Shown here: in pieces, positions 18,836-29,475 of the stretch
Layout: every line of letters starts with the position of its first letter
Numbering within the stretch: the stretch's first letter is position 1
Source: Gordonia tangerina
Lineage (GTDB): Bacteria; Actinomycetota; Actinomycetes; Mycobacteriales; Mycobacteriaceae
Reading direction: 5' to 3'
Length of the DNA: 64,000 nucleotides
Assembly: GCF_021556435.1 (NCBI RefSeq)
Contig: NZ_JAKGCU010000003.1
Location: 186,001-250,000, forward strand
Notes under the pieces: generated by a model
The model's input: only the letters and a program-made list of their open reading frames with translations
Databases searched by the model: none
What the model was told of the DNA's origin: nothing
Position numbers and translations under genes: made by a program

Positions 18836-19588
18836 GTGAGTCCACCACTGTTCTGGGTCGAGGACGTACCGCGTGCCGGTACCGACGTCGTGGTGTCTGG
18901 TTCCGAAGGCCGCCATGCGGTCACGGTCACCCGACTGGCCGTCGGTGCGGAGTTGATCGCCGGCGACGGACGAGGGTCCACCGCCCGCTGCGAGATCGTG
19001 GCGATCACCGGCAAGGACTCACTGGTGGCCCGGGCGCATTCGTACGCCTACGTCGACCCTCCGCGGCCCCGCGTGACGGTGGTGCAGGCACTGCCGAAGT
19101 CGGAGCGGTCGGAACTGGCGGTCGATCTCGCCACCGAGGCCGGGGCCGACGAGATCGTGCCGTGGCAGGCGGCGCGGTGCGTGGCCCGGTGGACCGGCAA
19201 GGCCGACAAGGGGCGGGACAAGTGGCGGGCGGCTGCGGTGGCTGCCGCGAAACAGAGTCGGCGACCGTGGATTCCGTCGATCGCACCGCTGGCGTCCACG
19301 ACAGATGTCCGCAGTCGCTGCGCTGACGCCATCGCCGGCGGCGGTGTGGCGGCGATCCTCCACGAGGATGGCGGCGTCGGGCTCCGCGACCTTCCGATCG
19401 CCGAGGCCTCCGAGATCGTGTTGGTCGTCGGACCCGAAGGGGGCGTCGACGACACCGAGATCGCCGATCTCACCGCGCTCGGCGCAACGCCGGTGATCCT
19501 GGGGCCGGAGATCCTGCGCACGTCGAGCGCCGCGGCCGTCGCGCTCGGCGCGATCGGAGTCCTGACCGATCGGTGGGTGACCCGGTGA
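18836..19588 (+). CDS. rsmE: 16S rRNA (uracil-1498-N3)-methyltransferase RsmE
   Basis: A 250-residue SPOUT methyltransferase. An N-terminal PUA-like domain (FWVEDVPRAGTDVVVSGSEGRHAVTVTRL) is followed by a knotted SAM-binding C-terminus with VVGPEGGVDDTEI and LGPEILRTSSAAAVALGAI, the RsmE signatures. It methylates U1498 of 16S rRNA. The start is GTG 29 bases after dnaJ. The stop overlaps the next start by 4 bases. Confidence 0.94.
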   Translation: MSPPLFWVEDVPRAGTDVVVSGSEGRHAVTVTRLAVGAELIAGDGRGSTARCEIVAITGKDSLVARAHSYAYVDPPRPRVTVVQALPKSERSELAVDLATEAGADEIVPWQAARCVARWTGKADKGRDKWRAAAVAAAKQSRRPWIPSIAPLASTTDVRSRCADAIAGGGVAAILHEDGGVGLRDLPIAEASEIVLVVGPEGGVDDTEIADLTALGATPVILGPEILRTSSAAAVALGAIGVLTDRWVTR

Positions 19589-20364
19589 GACGATGCGCCG
19601 TTCATCGGACCAAAGTGGAATACGGTACGGCGCCATCGCAATTCGGGCATGTATATCTCCCCGCAGACGGCGTCGGACCCGAGGACACGGTGCGGCCGGT
19701 GGTGCTCATCCATGGCGGCTACTGGAGCACCGAGTTCGCTCTGACCATCGAGACCGCGATCGCTCGTCTGATCGCCGAACGTGGTTGCCTGGTCTGGAAC
19801 ATCGAGTACCGCCGTGTCGGCGAGGAAGGCGGCGGCTGGCCGGGCACCGGCCGAGATGTGCTGGCCGCGCTGCGGGCTCTCGACGGTCCTGTCCGCGATG
19901 TCGTACCGCCCGAGATCGGCTCGCGAGTGGACTGGGATGCGGTCGCGGTGGTCGGCCATTCGGCGGGCGGACAACTCGCCGTCTGGGCGGTGGCGCAGCT
20001 GGGGGCGCGCACCGCGGGCACCACGATCACCCAGGTCATCGCTCAATCGGCGGCACTGGACCTCGAAGCAGGCGCGAACCGGCCGTCAATCCGTGGGCTG
20101 ATGGGTCGACCGGTCGACGAGATCCCACATCGCTATCGGGAGGCATCCCCGCTGTGTCAGGAGCCCTTCGAGGCGCATGTGGTGGCACTGCACGGTGAAC
20201 TCGACAGCGCGATTCCGGTGGAGTCGAGCCGGCGTTACGTGCAGACGGTCACCGCGGCCGGCCAATCGGCCGAACTCGTGGTGGTGCCGGGTGAGGGCCA
20301 CGACGCGTTCGTGGATCCGCACAGCGTCTCCACTCGGCAGACGATCCGGTTGCTGGGTGTGTGA
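19585..20364 (+). CDS. Alpha/beta-hydrolase, kynurenine-formamidase-like
   Basis: A 259-residue alpha/beta-hydrolase. The oxyanion segment is VLIHGGYW, the nucleophile elbow is GHSAGG (about residue 133), and the C-terminal catalytic His is in GEGHDAFVDP. The HGGYW motif is shared with arylformamidases and carbohydrate esterase-like enzymes, but the substrate is unknown. The GTG at 19585 overlaps the rsmE stop (GTGA), suggesting translational coupling; an alternative GTG at 19573 would overlap more. Confidence 0.85.
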   Translation: MRRCAVHRTKVEYGTAPSQFGHVYLPADGVGPEDTVRPVVLIHGGYWSTEFALTIETAIARLIAERGCLVWNIEYRRVGEEGGGWPGTGRDVLAALRALDGPVRDVVPPEIGSRVDWDAVAVVGHSAGGQLAVWAVAQLGARTAGTTITQVIAQSAALDLEAGANRPSIRGLMGRPVDEIPHRYREASPLCQEPFEAHVVALHGELDSAIPVESSRRYVQTVTAAGQSAELVVVPGEGHDAFVDPHSVSTRQTIRLLGV

Positions 20365-20488
20365 ACCGGCGCCGGGCCTGTGTACGAGCGGAATAATGCC
20401 TGCTGATGCCCCGTTCAATCGCGTTAGACTGGCACCATCGCGGCGCAACAGCTGCACCGAACATGGACCCTGAGGAGGGATTTCATAC

Positions 20489-22654
20489 GTGAGTGACGAC
20501 ACCCCGGACGCGAGCACGTCGTCGAACAGACCACCCGCGGGCCGATCTGTCACCTCCAACGTGGAAATCTCTTCCGAGGTGGTGTTCGGCCTGCTCGGAG
20601 CAAGTGACGTCAATCTCCGTACTCTCGAACAACTGCTGCCGGCGGATATCCATGTACGGGGCAACCAGGTCACCCTGACCGGTGCACCCGCCGATGTGGC
20701 GGCGTCCGAACGTGTGATCGCCGAGCTGGTCGATCTCGTCGGTCGCGGCACCCCGCTGAGCCCCGACCTGGTTCGGCACAGTGTGTCGATGCTGTCGGAA
20801 GGTTCGAGTGAATCGCCCGCCGACGTGTTGTCGCTGGACATCATCTCCCGCCGCGGCAAGACCATCCGGCCCAAGACGCTCAATCAGAAGCGCTACGTCG
20901 ACGCGATCGACAACCACACCATCGTGTTCGGCCTCGGGCCCGCCGGTACCGGCAAGACCTATCTGGCGATGGCCAAGGCCGTGCAGGCGCTGCAGTCCAA
21001 GTCGGTCAACCGCATCATCCTGACCCGCCCGGCTGTCGAGGCCGGTGAACGTCTCGGCTTCCTGCCGGGCACGCTCAGCGAGAAGATCGACCCCTACCTC
21101 CGGCCTCTGTACGACGCGCTGCACGACATGATGGACCCCGAGGCGATCCCGAAGCTGATGGCGGCCGGGGTGATCGAGGTGGCGCCGCTGGCGTATATGC
21201 GTGGCCGGGCGCAACCCTTGTCGACCCGAGTGCTGACACCGGGGGGGTTCCGCCCGATCGGCGACCTGGAGGTCGGCGATCAAGTCATCGGCTCGAACGG
21301 CAAGCCCACCGAGGTGCAAGGCATCTACCCGCAGGGCTTCAAGGACATCGTGCGGGTGACCGCACAGGACGGTGCCTCGACTCTGTGCTCCACCGATCAC
21401 CTGTGGTCGGTGTACACCCGCAGCGACCGACGTCGCGGCAAGGGGCCCCGGGTGCTCGCCGCCAAGGAGATGATCGGCAATCTCCGCGCGGCGCACTACC
21501 ACCGCTACGAGCTGCCGATGCTGGCTGCGCCGGTCTCCATCGACGCCCAGCCGGTACCTCTCGACCCGTACGCCCTCGGACTGATGCTCGGTGACGGATG
21601 TATGGCGGGCATGACGACACCGTCGTTCACCACCGCAGACCCCGAACTCATCGACGCGCTCGTCGCCGCAGTTCCCGGCATCCGGGCCCGACAGAAATCG
21701 GACGTCGACTATGTGCTCAACCGCATCGGCACGCCGGGCGAGGTGATCACGATCGAGAACCCGGTCACGCATGCGATGCGTGCACTGGGGCTGTGGGGGA
21801 GCAAGTCGTCCACGAAGTTCGTGCCCGCCCAGTACCTGCAGAACTCCGCCGACGTCCGACTGGCCGTATTGCAAGGACTGCTCGACACCGACGGCGGACC
21901 CGTCGGCCAGTCGGGACGCACCTGCCGCGTCCAGTACACGACGGTGTCCGACCGCCTGCGAGACGACGTCATCTTCCTCGTGCGCTCTCTCGGGGGCGTG
22001 GTGTACTCACGCACCCGGAAAGCAGCTGGTCGTGCTCCGGGCAAGGCACGCGGACGTGAGGTTCCCTACCGCCATGATGCGCACGTGCTCGACATCCGGC
22101 TGCCGGCCGGCCTGGCGCCGTTCCGGCTCGGCCGCAAGGTGGAGAAGTACGCGGCGGGCGCATGCAAGGAGCCGAAGCGCTACATCGAGAGCATCGACGA
22201 GGTGGGCACCGAGGAGGCGGTCTGCATCAAGGTCGCCGCCGAGGACTCGCTGTATGTGACGGAGGACTTTCTGCTCACGCACAACACCCTCAACGACGCC
22301 TTCATCATCCTCGACGAGGCGCAGAACACCACCGGCGAGCAGATGAAGATGTTCCTCACCCGTCTCGGCTTCGGCTCCAAGGTCGTCGTCACCGGCGACA
22401 CCACCCAGGTCGACCTCCCGGGCGGGGCGCAGAGCGGCCTGATGGCCGCCACCCGCATCCTCGACGGCATCGACGACATCCACTTCTCCACCCTCACCAG
22501 CCAAGACGTGGTCCGGCACCGCCTGGTTGCCGACATCGTCGACGCCTACGGCCGGGCCGAGGAGAATCAGCGGTCCGGTGGCCTGCGTGATGCCGATAGA
22601 TTGCCCGGCAACCGCGCGTCGCGTCGCGCCGCCAACCACGGGCGTCGGTCATGA
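20489..22654 (+). CDS. phoH: PhoH-like ATPase interrupted by an intein
   Basis: A 721-residue precursor. The host protein (362 residues after splicing) is the PhoH/PhoH1 type: Walker A GPAGTGKT at about residue 150, [15 protein letters not shown], then after the insertion Walker [11 protein letters not shown] and GDTTQVDLP. The 359-residue intein sits between MRGR (residues 237-240) and TLNDAF (from residue 600), just before Walker B, so ATPase activity should require splicing. PhoH-like ATPases are linked to RNA metabolism and are usually next to ybeY, as here (4-base overlap). GAGGAGG precedes the GTG start. Confidence 0.95.
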   Translation: MSDDTPDASTSSNRPPAGRSVTSNVEISSEVVFGLLGASDVNLRTLEQLLPADIHVRGNQVTLTGAPADVAASERVIAELVDLVGRGTPLSPDLVRHSVSMLSEGSSESPADVLSLDIISRRGKTIRPKTLNQKRYVDAIDNHTIVFGLGPAGTGKTYLAMAKAVQALQSKSVNRIILTRPAVEAGERLGFLPGTLSEKIDPYLRPLYDALHDMMDPEAIPKLMAAGVIEVAPLAYMRGRAQPLSTRVLTPGGFRPIGDLEVGDQVIGSNGKPTEVQGIYPQGFKDIVRVTAQDGASTLCSTDHLWSVYTRSDRRRGKGPRVLAAKEMIGNLRAAHYHRYELPMLAAPVSIDAQPVPLDPYALGLMLGDGCMAGMTTPSFTTADPELIDALVAAVPGIRARQKSDVDYVLNRIGTPGEVITIENPVTHAMRALGLWGSKSSTKFVPAQYLQNSADVRLAVLQGLLDTDGGPVGQSGRTCRVQYTTVSDRLRDDVIFLVRSLGGVVYSRTRKAAGRAPGKARGREVPYRHDAHVLDIRLPAGLAPFRLGRKVEKYAAGACKEPKRYIESIDEVGTEEAVCIKVAAEDSLYVTEDFLLTHNTLNDAFIILDEAQNTTGEQMKMFLTRLGFGSKVVVTGDTTQVDLPGGAQSGLMAATRILDGIDDIHFSTLTSQDVVRHRLVADIVDAYGRAEENQRSGGLRDADRLPGNRASRRAANHGRRS
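21209..22285 (+). mobile_element. Class 3 intein with LAGLIDADG homing endonuclease in PhoH
   Basis: Intein of 359 residues (precursor residues 241-599). Position 1 is Ala ([13 protein letters not shown]), so no Cys/Ser nucleophile is present there. The class 3 WCT set is visible: Trp66 in block B (CSTDHLW), Cys339 in block F (AVCIKV) and Thr357 in block G (LLTHN), with terminal His358-Asn359 and +1 Thr in the host. The DOD endonuclease motifs are LGLMLGDG (residues 123-130) and LQGLLDTDG (221-229), both with intact acidic residues, so homing may still be possible. The assignment rests on these residues only, not on a tested splicing reaction. Confidence 0.88.
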
Positions 22655-23217
22655 GCATCGAGCTGGCCAACGAGTCCGGCGTCGAGGTCCCGGCCGATCT
22701 GATCATCTCGGCCGCTCGTTTCGCGGTGGCGGCGATGGATGTGCATCCGGCGGCGGAATTGTCCATCCTGTGTGTCGATCAGGACGCGATGGCCGACATG
22801 CACATGCAGTGGATGGACCTGCCCGGACCGACCGACGTGATGAGCTTCCCGATGGACGAACTCGCGCCGGGCGGCCGGCCCGACGCAGCCGAACCGGGAC
22901 CGGCCATTCTCGGTGACATCGTACTGTGCCCGGAATTCGCGGCCGAACAGGCGAAATCGGCGCGACGGTCGTTCGAGCACGAGCTGTCGATGCTGACCAT
23001 CCACGGGGTGCTCCATCTCCTGGGCTACGACCACGCCGAGCCCGAAGAGGAAAAGGAGATGTTCGGTCTGCAGAACCGAATCCTCGAGGACTTCTATGCC
23101 GACCGGCATCGTCAGGCGCAGCAACGTCGACAGTCCGACCGCGACACGCGGCTGCTGACCAACATCGGCTTCACCGATCTCACTGCGGGCGACAACGCCT
23201 CCACCGAGGACGAGTGA
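22651..23217 (+). CDS. ybeY: Endoribonuclease YbeY
   Basis: A 188-residue metalloprotein with the metal-binding signature [11 protein letters not shown] (His-x3-His-x5-His). It acts in 16S rRNA 3'-end maturation and ribosome quality control. The ATG overlaps the phoH stop by 4 bases. The C-terminal 30 residues ([16 protein letters not shown]...) extend beyond the enterobacterial protein and are polar. The phoH-ybeY-CBS-era order is widely conserved. Confidence 0.94.
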   Translation: MSIELANESGVEVPADLIISAARFAVAAMDVHPAAELSILCVDQDAMADMHMQWMDLPGPTDVMSFPMDELAPGGRPDAAEPGPAILGDIVLCPEFAAEQAKSARRSFEHELSMLTIHGVLHLLGYDHAEPEEEKEMFGLQNRILEDFYADRHRQAQQRRQSDRDTRLLTNIGFTDLTAGDNASTEDE

Positions 23218-23219
23218 CG

Positions 23220-24650
23220 GTGCCTGACGACGTCATCTTCGTCGTGGCCGCGATCGTGCTGCTCTTGTTCGGCGGGATCTTCGCCGCCATGGATGCCGCC
23301 CTGTCGACGGTCTCGATAGCCCGTGTCGAAGACATGATGAAAGAACAGCGCGCCGGTGCCGTCCGATTGGCGACCGTGCTCCAGAGCAGGGGCACCTACG
23401 TCGGTCTGGCGGTGCTGCTGCGCGTCACCTGCGAAACGGCCTCGGTCGCGTTCATCGCACTTGCCTTGACCGACTGGCTCGGCGTGGGATGGGGACTGTT
23501 CGCCGCGATTCTCGGCATGGCGGTGGTGCTGTACGTGGCCGTCGGTGTCGGTCCACGCACCCTCGGCCGCCAGCATGCGTACACCATCTCGCTGGGTTCG
23601 GCGATCGTGCTGCAGGCCATCGGGTTACTACTCAAACCGCTGACCCGGCTGCTGATCCTGATCGGTAATGCGATCACCCCGGGCAAGGGCTTCCGCAACG
23701 GACCATTCGCCACCGAAGTGGAACTGCGGGAAGTCGTCGACCTCGCCGAGGCCAGTGGCGTGGTGGCGGCCGATGAACGCCGGATGATCCAGTCGGTGTT
23801 CGACCTCGGCGACACCAACGCCCGCGAGGTGATGGTGCCGCGTCCGGAGATGATCTGGATCGAGCAGGACAAGACGGCGGCACAGGCGATGAGTCTGGCT
23901 GTGCGGTCCGGTCACTCCCGTATCCCGGTGATCGGCGAGAACCCCGACGACATCGTCGGGGTGGTGTATCTGAAGGACTTGGTGTCAGGCGAATCCTCGA
24001 CGACGGCGCGGGTACACGAGGTGATGCGCGATGCCGAGTTCATTCCCGACTCCAAACCGCTGGACAAGGTTCTCGCCGACATGCAGCGCACCCGCAATCA
24101 CATGGCTTTGTTGGTCGACGAGTACGGCGGCATCGCGGGTCTGGTCACCATCGAGGATGTCCTGGAGGAGATCGTCGGCGAGATCACCGACGAGTACGAC
24201 ACGGACGAGGTCGCACCGGTCGAGGAACTCGACGACGATGCGGTGCGGGTGTCGGCCCGGCTGCCGGTGGAAGATCTAGGCGAGCTGTTCGACATCGACA
24301 TCGACGACGACGAGGTGGAAACCGTCGGCGGTCTCCTCGGCCTCGAACTCGGTCGTGTCCCACTGCCCGGGGCGCGGGTGGAGTCGCACGGACTGCTTTT
24401 GGTCGCCGAAGGTGGCCCGAACCGTCGAGGGCGTCAGCGCATCATCACCGTGCTGGTCACCCGCATGGATGAGCCCGAGACCGACGACACCCGATCTGGC
24501 CGCGGTGAGCACCATGACAGCGACATTCCCGATGATGAGGTGGCCGATCGGGATCGAGGTGGGGAATACTCCATGTCCAGCCGAGGGTCGTCGCAGCGAT
24601 CGCGCGGCGAACGCACCAAGCACACCAACGGCAGCGAGGACAGAACGTGA
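23220..24650 (+). CDS. CBS-domain membrane protein (CorC/HlyC family)
   Basis: About 476 residues. An N-terminal DUF21 membrane domain has roughly four helices. Two CBS domains include the conserved entry [18 protein letters not shown] and [19 protein letters not shown]-terminal CorC-like transporter-associated domain follows (about residues 345-420), then a charged Arg/Ser-rich tail of 50 residues. The family is implicated in magnesium/cobalt efflux or membrane regulation; the exact substrate is unknown. A GTG at 23214 overlaps the ybeY stop, but GAGGA at 23206-23210 is better spaced for the GTG at 23220. Mycobacterial equivalent: Rv2366c (from memory). Confidence 0.88.
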   Translation: MPDDVIFVVAAIVLLLFGGIFAAMDAALSTVSIARVEDMMKEQRAGAVRLATVLQSRGTYVGLAVLLRVTCETASVAFIALALTDWLGVGWGLFAAILGMAVVLYVAVGVGPRTLGRQHAYTISLGSAIVLQAIGLLLKPLTRLLILIGNAITPGKGFRNGPFATEVELREVVDLAEASGVVAADERRMIQSVFDLGDTNAREVMVPRPEMIWIEQDKTAAQAMSLAVRSGHSRIPVIGENPDDIVGVVYLKDLVSGESSTTARVHEVMRDAEFIPDSKPLDKVLADMQRTRNHMALLVDEYGGIAGLVTIEDVLEEIVGEITDEYDTDEVAPVEELDDDAVRVSARLPVEDLGELFDIDIDDDEVETVGGLLGLELGRVPLPGARVESHGLLLVAEGGPNRRGRQRIITVLVTRMDEPETDDTRSGRGEHHDSDIPDDEVADRDRGGEYSMSSRGSSQRSRGERTKHTNGSEDRT

Positions 24651-25003
24651 GCACAGCCCCGGGTGAGAACACCGACCTCTCCGACGAGGACCACAAACTC
24701 GTCGTGCTCGCCCGGGGAGCACTTGCCCGCGCCGAGACGAGTACGGCGGCAGCCGTCCGTGACGGCGATGGGCGCACCTACGCCGGTGCGCCGGTCAGCA
24801 CTAACTCCCTGGAACTGTCCGGACTGCAGGTGGCGATCGCGACCGCGCTGTCCTCGGGAGCGCGTGCCTTTGAGGCGGCCGTACTCATCAACGGCGCGGC
24901 CGACGATCCGGGGATGGCCACCCTGGTCGAGATCAGCGCCGACGCCTACGCGGTGCTGACCGACCTGAAGGGTGCGCCGATCGACCGGGTGGGTTCGGTC
25001 TGA
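24647..25003 (+). CDS. Cytidine deaminase-fold protein lacking catalytic residues
   Basis: A 118-residue protein with the outline of a cytidine deaminase: [42 protein letters not shown] follows the pattern of the family. However, the zinc-binding His/Cys-Ala-Glu motif and the Pro-Cys-x2-Cys motif are absent; there is no Cys in the protein. It is therefore unlikely to deaminate. Its position between the CBS protein and era is conserved in mycobacteria (Rv2365c, from memory), which argues for a maintained non-enzymatic role. The GTG start overlaps the previous stop by 4 bases, and the stop shares one base with the era start. Confidence 0.8.
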   Translation: MSTAPGENTDLSDEDHKLVVLARGALARAETSTAAAVRDGDGRTYAGAPVSTNSLELSGLQVAIATALSSGARAFEAAVLINGAADDPGMATLVEISADAYAVLTDLKGAPIDRVGSV

Positions 25004-25926
25004 TGGCCGAATTCCGGTCGGGGTTCGTCTGTTTCGTCGGCCGGCCGAACACCGGCAAGTCCACCCTGACGAACGCCTTGGTCGGTGAGAAGATCGCGAT
25101 CACCTCCAACCGGCCGCAGACCACCCGGCACACCATCCGCGGCATCGTGAACCGCGACGACGCGCAGCTCATCCTGGTGGACACACCCGGACTGCACCGT
25201 CCGCGGACACTGCTGGGCCAGCGACTCAACGACCTCGTCCGCGACACCTACTCCGAAGTCGATGTGATCGGCGTGTGTGTGCCCGCCGACGAGGCCATCG
25301 GCCCTGGTGATCGGTGGATTCTGTCCCAGGTGCGGCAGATGGCGCCCCGCACCACCGTGCTCGGTGTGGTCACCAAGATCGACCGCGTCACCCCAGACAA
25401 GATCGCCGCCCAGCTCATCGCGTTGTCCGAATTACTCGGGCCCGACTCCGAGGTGGTGCCGGTGTCGGCCAGATCCGGCAAACAGCTCGACGTGCTGACC
25501 GATGTGCTGGTGAGCCTGATGGAGCCCGGGCCGGCGTTCTACCCCGATGGCGAGCTCACCGACGAGCCCGAGGAAGTGCTGATGGCGGAGTTCATCCGCG
25601 AGGCGGCGCTCGAAGGGGTGCGTGACGAGCTGCCCCATTCGCTGGCGGTCGTCATCGAGGAGATCATCCCGCGCGACACCGACGACGCCACCGCAGAGTC
25701 CGACGGACCGACGATGGTCGATGTGCACGCCATCCTTTACGTCGAACGTGACAGTCAGAAGGGGATCATCATCGGCCATCGGGGGTCGCGTCTCAAAGAG
25801 GTCGGTACCGTCGCCCGGGCACAGATCGAGAAACTACTGGGCACCAAGGTGTACCTCGACTTGCATGTGAAGGTCGCCAAGGACTGGCAGCGCGACCCCA
25901 AGCAGCTCGGTCGGATGGGTTTCTAG
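25003..25926 (+). CDS. era: GTPase Era
   Basis: A 307-residue ribosome-assembly GTPase. G1 is GRPNTGKST, the G2 region is NRPQTTRHTIRG, G3 is DTPGLH and G4 is TKID. The C-terminal KH domain carries KGIIIGHRGSRLKEVG and binds the 3' end of 16S rRNA. The ATG at 25003 overlaps the upstream stop (TGATG). This is the expected position after the ybeY group. Confidence 0.97.
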   Translation: MAEFRSGFVCFVGRPNTGKSTLTNALVGEKIAITSNRPQTTRHTIRGIVNRDDAQLILVDTPGLHRPRTLLGQRLNDLVRDTYSEVDVIGVCVPADEAIGPGDRWILSQVRQMAPRTTVLGVVTKIDRVTPDKIAAQLIALSELLGPDSEVVPVSARSGKQLDVLTDVLVSLMEPGPAFYPDGELTDEPEEVLMAEFIREAALEGVRDELPHSLAVVIEEIIPRDTDDATAESDGPTMVDVHAILYVERDSQKGIIIGHRGSRLKEVGTVARAQIEKLLGTKVYLDLHVKVAKDWQRDPKQLGRMGF

Positions 25927-25929
25927 CCG

Positions 25930-27417
25930 ATGGGGCGTCACGAGAGTGCCGACGACACCGCAGGCGCGCCGGTTGATGACGTTTTGCCCGAACAGCACGA
26001 AGCGGAGGCCGGCAGCACCATCGCCGAAGTCCTGCGCTCACCACGGTTCTGGCTCGCACCGCTGGTTCTGGTGGTGGTGATCATGTCCCTGATGGCCGCG
26101 CTCTACATGGGCGCGGTCGCCGATCCGCAGAAAAATCTGCACGATTTCCCGATCGCGCTGGTCAACGAAGATCGTGGCGGTGAGGTCGACAACCCCGACG
26201 GCAGCACCAGCACCCAGAACTTCGGCAACGAGGTCGCCGACGGCGTGGTCTCGGCCGCGGCCGCGAGTGGAATCGCCGTCGAGCGCACCGACCGCGTCAC
26301 CGCGCTGGGCGAACTCAATTCCGGCAAGACCTACGGCGTCGTGGTGATCGGGCCCAACTTCACCAACCGCGCCGTCGCATTGGGGCGGTCGGCGGTTCTG
26401 CAGGCCAAACCTGCACCGATGGCCATCGACGTGTTCATCAACCGTGGTTCGGGCACCTTCGCGTCGGCCGTCACCACCACGTTCGCCGACGAGATGTCGG
26501 CGCAGGTCAATCAACAGGTCGGCGAGCGGTTGGTGGAGACGGTGCGGCAAACGTTGGTGGCCGCTGACGTGCCCTTCTCCGGGGCCGCACAACTGGCGCT
26601 GGCCAACCCCGTCGACGTGCGGGTCATCGAACCGACTCCGCTGCCCGACGGCTCGGGTAACGGGTTGTCGGCGTTCTATTACACGTTGCTGCTGATCTTG
26701 GCCGGTTTCACCGGGGCGATGATGGTCAGCGTGGTGGTCGACGGCATCCTCGGCCAGACCCCGATCGAGTACGGGCCGTTCTACCAGTTGCGACAACGGT
26801 TGGCGATCTCGAGATGGGGCACCCTTGCCACCAAGTGGACCATCATGGTCTTCGTCGCGGTGATCCAGTCCGCGCTCTACATCGCGGTCTGCACCGCGGT
26901 GGGTACGTCGCTGCCCAACGCGTTCTCGCTGTGGATGTTCTCGGTGCTGGTGATCAGCGCCGTCGGCATCTCGGCGAGTTCGATGATGGCGGTCTTCGGA
27001 AACCCGGGTCTGATCCTCAACCTGATCTTCTTCGTGATCCTCGGACTGCCCTCGTCGGGTGGCACCGTGCCATTGGAGGCCAGTCCGCGACTGTTCGCCT
27101 GGATCGCCGCGATCGAACCCATGCACCTTGTGTACCTGGGCTGCCGCGCGATCCTTTATTTCGATGCCGACTTCGATGCCGGACTGGGGCGTTCGGTGAT
27201 CCAGTGCCTGGTCGGGCTGCTGGTCGGTGTCGCGTTGGGTCTGGGCGGGACCAAGCTCTACGACCGCAAGGGCTGGCACCGGTTCCCCGGCGGGATGACG
27301 TTGCCATCGCGTCTGGCACGGTTCGTCGACGGGGGCGGACCGGCCACCATCACCACGCCGTCACCTGCGCACGTGGCCGGCGTGGCGCCCGAGCGCAGGC
27401 GCGCCGACCCGGACTGA
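25930..27417 (+). CDS. ABC-2/YhgE-Pip-type membrane protein
   Basis: A 495-residue membrane protein. One N-terminal span lies at about residues 38-60. A large extracytoplasmic domain follows (about 61-240), containing FPIALVNEDRGG and AALGELNSGKTYGVVVIGPNF-like segments. Five or six spans fill the C-terminal half. This layout is that of the YhgE/Pip and DUF3533 membrane proteins related to ABC-2 permeases. No ATPase gene is adjacent, so its partner and substrate are unknown. The start is ATG 3 bases after era. The M. tuberculosis block, as I recall it, has a different gene (amiA2) here, so this may be lineage-specific. Confidence 0.75.
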   Translation: MGRHESADDTAGAPVDDVLPEQHEAEAGSTIAEVLRSPRFWLAPLVLVVVIMSLMAALYMGAVADPQKNLHDFPIALVNEDRGGEVDNPDGSTSTQNFGNEVADGVVSAAAASGIAVERTDRVTALGELNSGKTYGVVVIGPNFTNRAVALGRSAVLQAKPAPMAIDVFINRGSGTFASAVTTTFADEMSAQVNQQVGERLVETVRQTLVAADVPFSGAAQLALANPVDVRVIEPTPLPDGSGNGLSAFYYTLLLILAGFTGAMMVSVVVDGILGQTPIEYGPFYQLRQRLAISRWGTLATKWTIMVFVAVIQSALYIAVCTAVGTSLPNAFSLWMFSVLVISAVGISASSMMAVFGNPGLILNLIFFVILGLPSSGGTVPLEASPRLFAWIAAIEPMHLVYLGCRAILYFDADFDAGLGRSVIQCLVGLLVGVALGLGGTKLYDRKGWHRFPGGMTLPSRLARFVDGGGPATITTPSPAHVAGVAPERRRADPD

Positions 27418-27465
27418 GCGCATGTCGCGACGGTCATCGTCGGTGCACGGTGGAAGAATGATCGG

Positions 27466-28224
27466 GTGAGGTTCTACCGGGATGAGGCCGTGGTGCTGCG
27501 CCAGCACAAGCTGGGCGAAGCCGACCGCATCATCACGATGCTCACCCAGGAACACGGCCTGGTGCGTGCGGTGGCCAAAGGTGTGCGACGTACCCGATCC
27601 AAGTTCGGTGCCCGGCTCGAACCCTTCGCCCACGTCGATGTGCACCTGTATCCAGGACGCTCACTCGATGTGGTCACCCAGGTGCACACGCTGCACGCGT
27701 ACGCCGACGCGCTCGTGGCCGATTACAGCCGCTACACCACCGCATGTGCGGTTCTGGAGACCGCGGAACGGCTCGCTGGTGAGGAACGTGCACCGGCCGC
27801 ACAACTGCACCGGCTGACTGTCGGTGCGCTCGACGCGCTGGCCGAACGTCGGCGACCCAACGAACTCATCCTGGACGCCTACCTCCTGCGGGCCATGCAT
27901 TGCGCGGGCTGGATGCCCACCCTCGACGTCTGTGCCCGCTGTGCCCAGCCGGGACCGCACCGTGCGTTTCACGTGGCGGCCGGGGGAGCGGTGTGCATCC
28001 ATTGCCGCCCTCCCGGTTCCGCGACTCCGTCGCCGGGCGTACTGGATCTGATGGATGCGCTCTTCCGTGGCCAGTGGGAACACACCGTGGACGTCAGTTC
28101 GTCGTTGCAGCGGCAGGCCACCGGACTGACCGCGGCACATCTGCAGTGGCATCTGGAACGACAGTTGCGAACCCTGCCACTGATCGAACGTGAAGCACCC
28201 CATAGGCTGGTGGACACCGCGTGA
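27466..28224 (+). CDS. recO: DNA repair protein RecO
   Basis: A 252-residue protein with the N-terminal OB fold ([31 protein letters not shown]). A C-terminal helical domain carries a zinc-finger pair CARC ... CIHC. RecO loads RecA on SSB-coated DNA together with RecR. The start is GTG at 27466. The following uppS starts 13 bases after the recO stop. Confidence 0.95.
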   Translation: MRFYRDEAVVLRQHKLGEADRIITMLTQEHGLVRAVAKGVRRTRSKFGARLEPFAHVDVHLYPGRSLDVVTQVHTLHAYADALVADYSRYTTACAVLETAERLAGEERAPAAQLHRLTVGALDALAERRRPNELILDAYLLRAMHCAGWMPTLDVCARCAQPGPHRAFHVAAGGAVCIHCRPPGSATPSPGVLDLMDALFRGQWEHTVDVSSSLQRQATGLTAAHLQWHLERQLRTLPLIEREAPHRLVDTA

Positions 28225-28237
28225 GAGGAGACGGGCG

Positions 28238-29068
28238 ATGGCGTTACGACCCGGTTCGCGATCCGGGAAGGTCCGACCGGCCGTCACCCGATCGGCAGAT
28301 GCCGGAGTGCGTCCACCGGATGCACACCCCAGTGGGGCGACGCCACCGGAATTGCCGTCGGAGCTGATTCCGAAGCATGTCGCCCTGGTGATGGACGGCA
28401 ACGGTCGCTGGGCGCAGGAGCGTGGTCTGCCCCGCACGGAGGGGCACAAGCGCGGTGAGGCCGTGCTCATGGACACTGTGTGCGGGTGCATCGAGCTCGG
28501 CGTGTCCTGGTTGTCGGCATACGCGTTCTCCACCGAGAACTGGTCGCGTAGTCCTGACGAGGTGCGATTCCTGATGGGGTTCAACCGTGACGTGATCCGT
28601 CGGCGGCGCGACGAGATGAACGAGATGGGTGTCCGGGTCCGCTGGGCGGGCCGGCGACCACGGTTGTGGCGCAGCGTGATCCGTGAGCTCGAGGTCGCCG
28701 AGGAGATGACGCGGAACAACACCGTGATGACGCTGACGATGTGCGTCAACTACGGCGGCCGGGCCGAGATCGCGGACGCAGCCAAGGAGATCGCCCGACG
28801 GGCGGCCGCCGGCGAGATCGACCCTGAACGCATCACCGAGGCGTCCTTTGCCAAGTACCTCGACGAGCCGGACATGCCCGATGTCGACCTTTTCCTGCGG
28901 CCATCAGGGGAGAAGCGGACCTCCAATTTCCTGCTGTGGCAGTCTGCGTATGCGGAGATGGTCTACCAGGACAAGCTCTTTCCTGATTTCGATCGTCGTG
29001 ACCTCTGGGCGGCCTGCGTCGAATATGCCAAGCGGGATCGGCGGTTCGGCGGGGTGATGTCGACATGA
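28238..29068 (+). CDS. uppS: Long-chain polyprenyl diphosphate synthase (cis-prenyltransferase)
   Basis: A 276-residue cis-prenyltransferase. The catalytic motif is [12 protein letters not shown] (about residues 47-58). [13 protein letters not shown] and the C-terminal [23 protein letters not shown] are family signatures. It makes the polyprenyl (in mycobacteria decaprenyl) phosphate carrier for cell-wall arabinogalactan and peptidoglycan; the chain length here is inferred from relatedness to Rv2361c. The first 40 residues are basic and non-conserved. GAGAGGAG precedes the ATG. Confidence 0.93.
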   Translation: MALRPGSRSGKVRPAVTRSADAGVRPPDAHPSGATPPELPSELIPKHVALVMDGNGRWAQERGLPRTEGHKRGEAVLMDTVCGCIELGVSWLSAYAFSTENWSRSPDEVRFLMGFNRDVIRRRRDEMNEMGVRVRWAGRRPRLWRSVIRELEVAEEMTRNNTVMTLTMCVNYGGRAEIADAAKEIARRAAAGEIDPERITEASFAKYLDEPDMPDVDLFLRPSGEKRTSNFLLWQSAYAEMVYQDKLFPDFDRRDLWAACVEYAKRDRRFGGVMST

Positions 29069-29475
29069 CCGAACTCTCGGCGCCACGATCGACGTGGCCG
29101 TCCCGCGTTGCGGCGCTGGTTGCGGAGTTCGGTGAGGTCGTCACCGTCGACGCCGATTCGGTTGTCGTGCAGGTGGGTTCGACTCGTGCCTCGATCAGGG
29201 CGCTGGAGCTGGCCGCCGGCCTCGAAGTGCTGACCGTCACCCAGCTGGTCGCATTGGACCTCCCCAACACCGACGCGCTGCGCGACGACGTCGAGGATTG
29301 TGATGCGCAGCTGAGTTTCGGTGCGCTGCGTCGATCGGATCCCGAAGGGGTGACCACCGATGTTCTGCAGTACTACACTTTCCCGGCCGGATCGCTCGAC
29401 GACATGCCGTTGCTGACCGTGCTGCATATGGTGTTGTCGGCGGGAGCTGATGCGGCACAGCAGCTCTCGGGCTAG
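29065..29475 (+). CDS. Conserved hypothetical protein (Rv2360c-type)
   Basis: A 136-residue soluble protein with no membrane segment or recognised motif. The ATG overlaps the uppS stop by 4 bases, so it is translationally coupled. The 3' end overlaps the convergent zur gene by 4 bases. Mycobacteria have a hypothetical gene in the same place (Rv2360c, from memory). Content is Ala/Leu/Val-rich with an acidic centre ([20 protein letters not shown]). Function unknown. Confidence 0.75.
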   Translation: MTELSAPRSTWPSRVAALVAEFGEVVTVDADSVVVQVGSTRASIRALELAAGLEVLTVTQLVALDLPNTDALRDDVEDCDAQLSFGALRRSDPEGVTTDVLQYYTFPAGSLDDMPLLTVLHMVLSAGADAAQQLSG

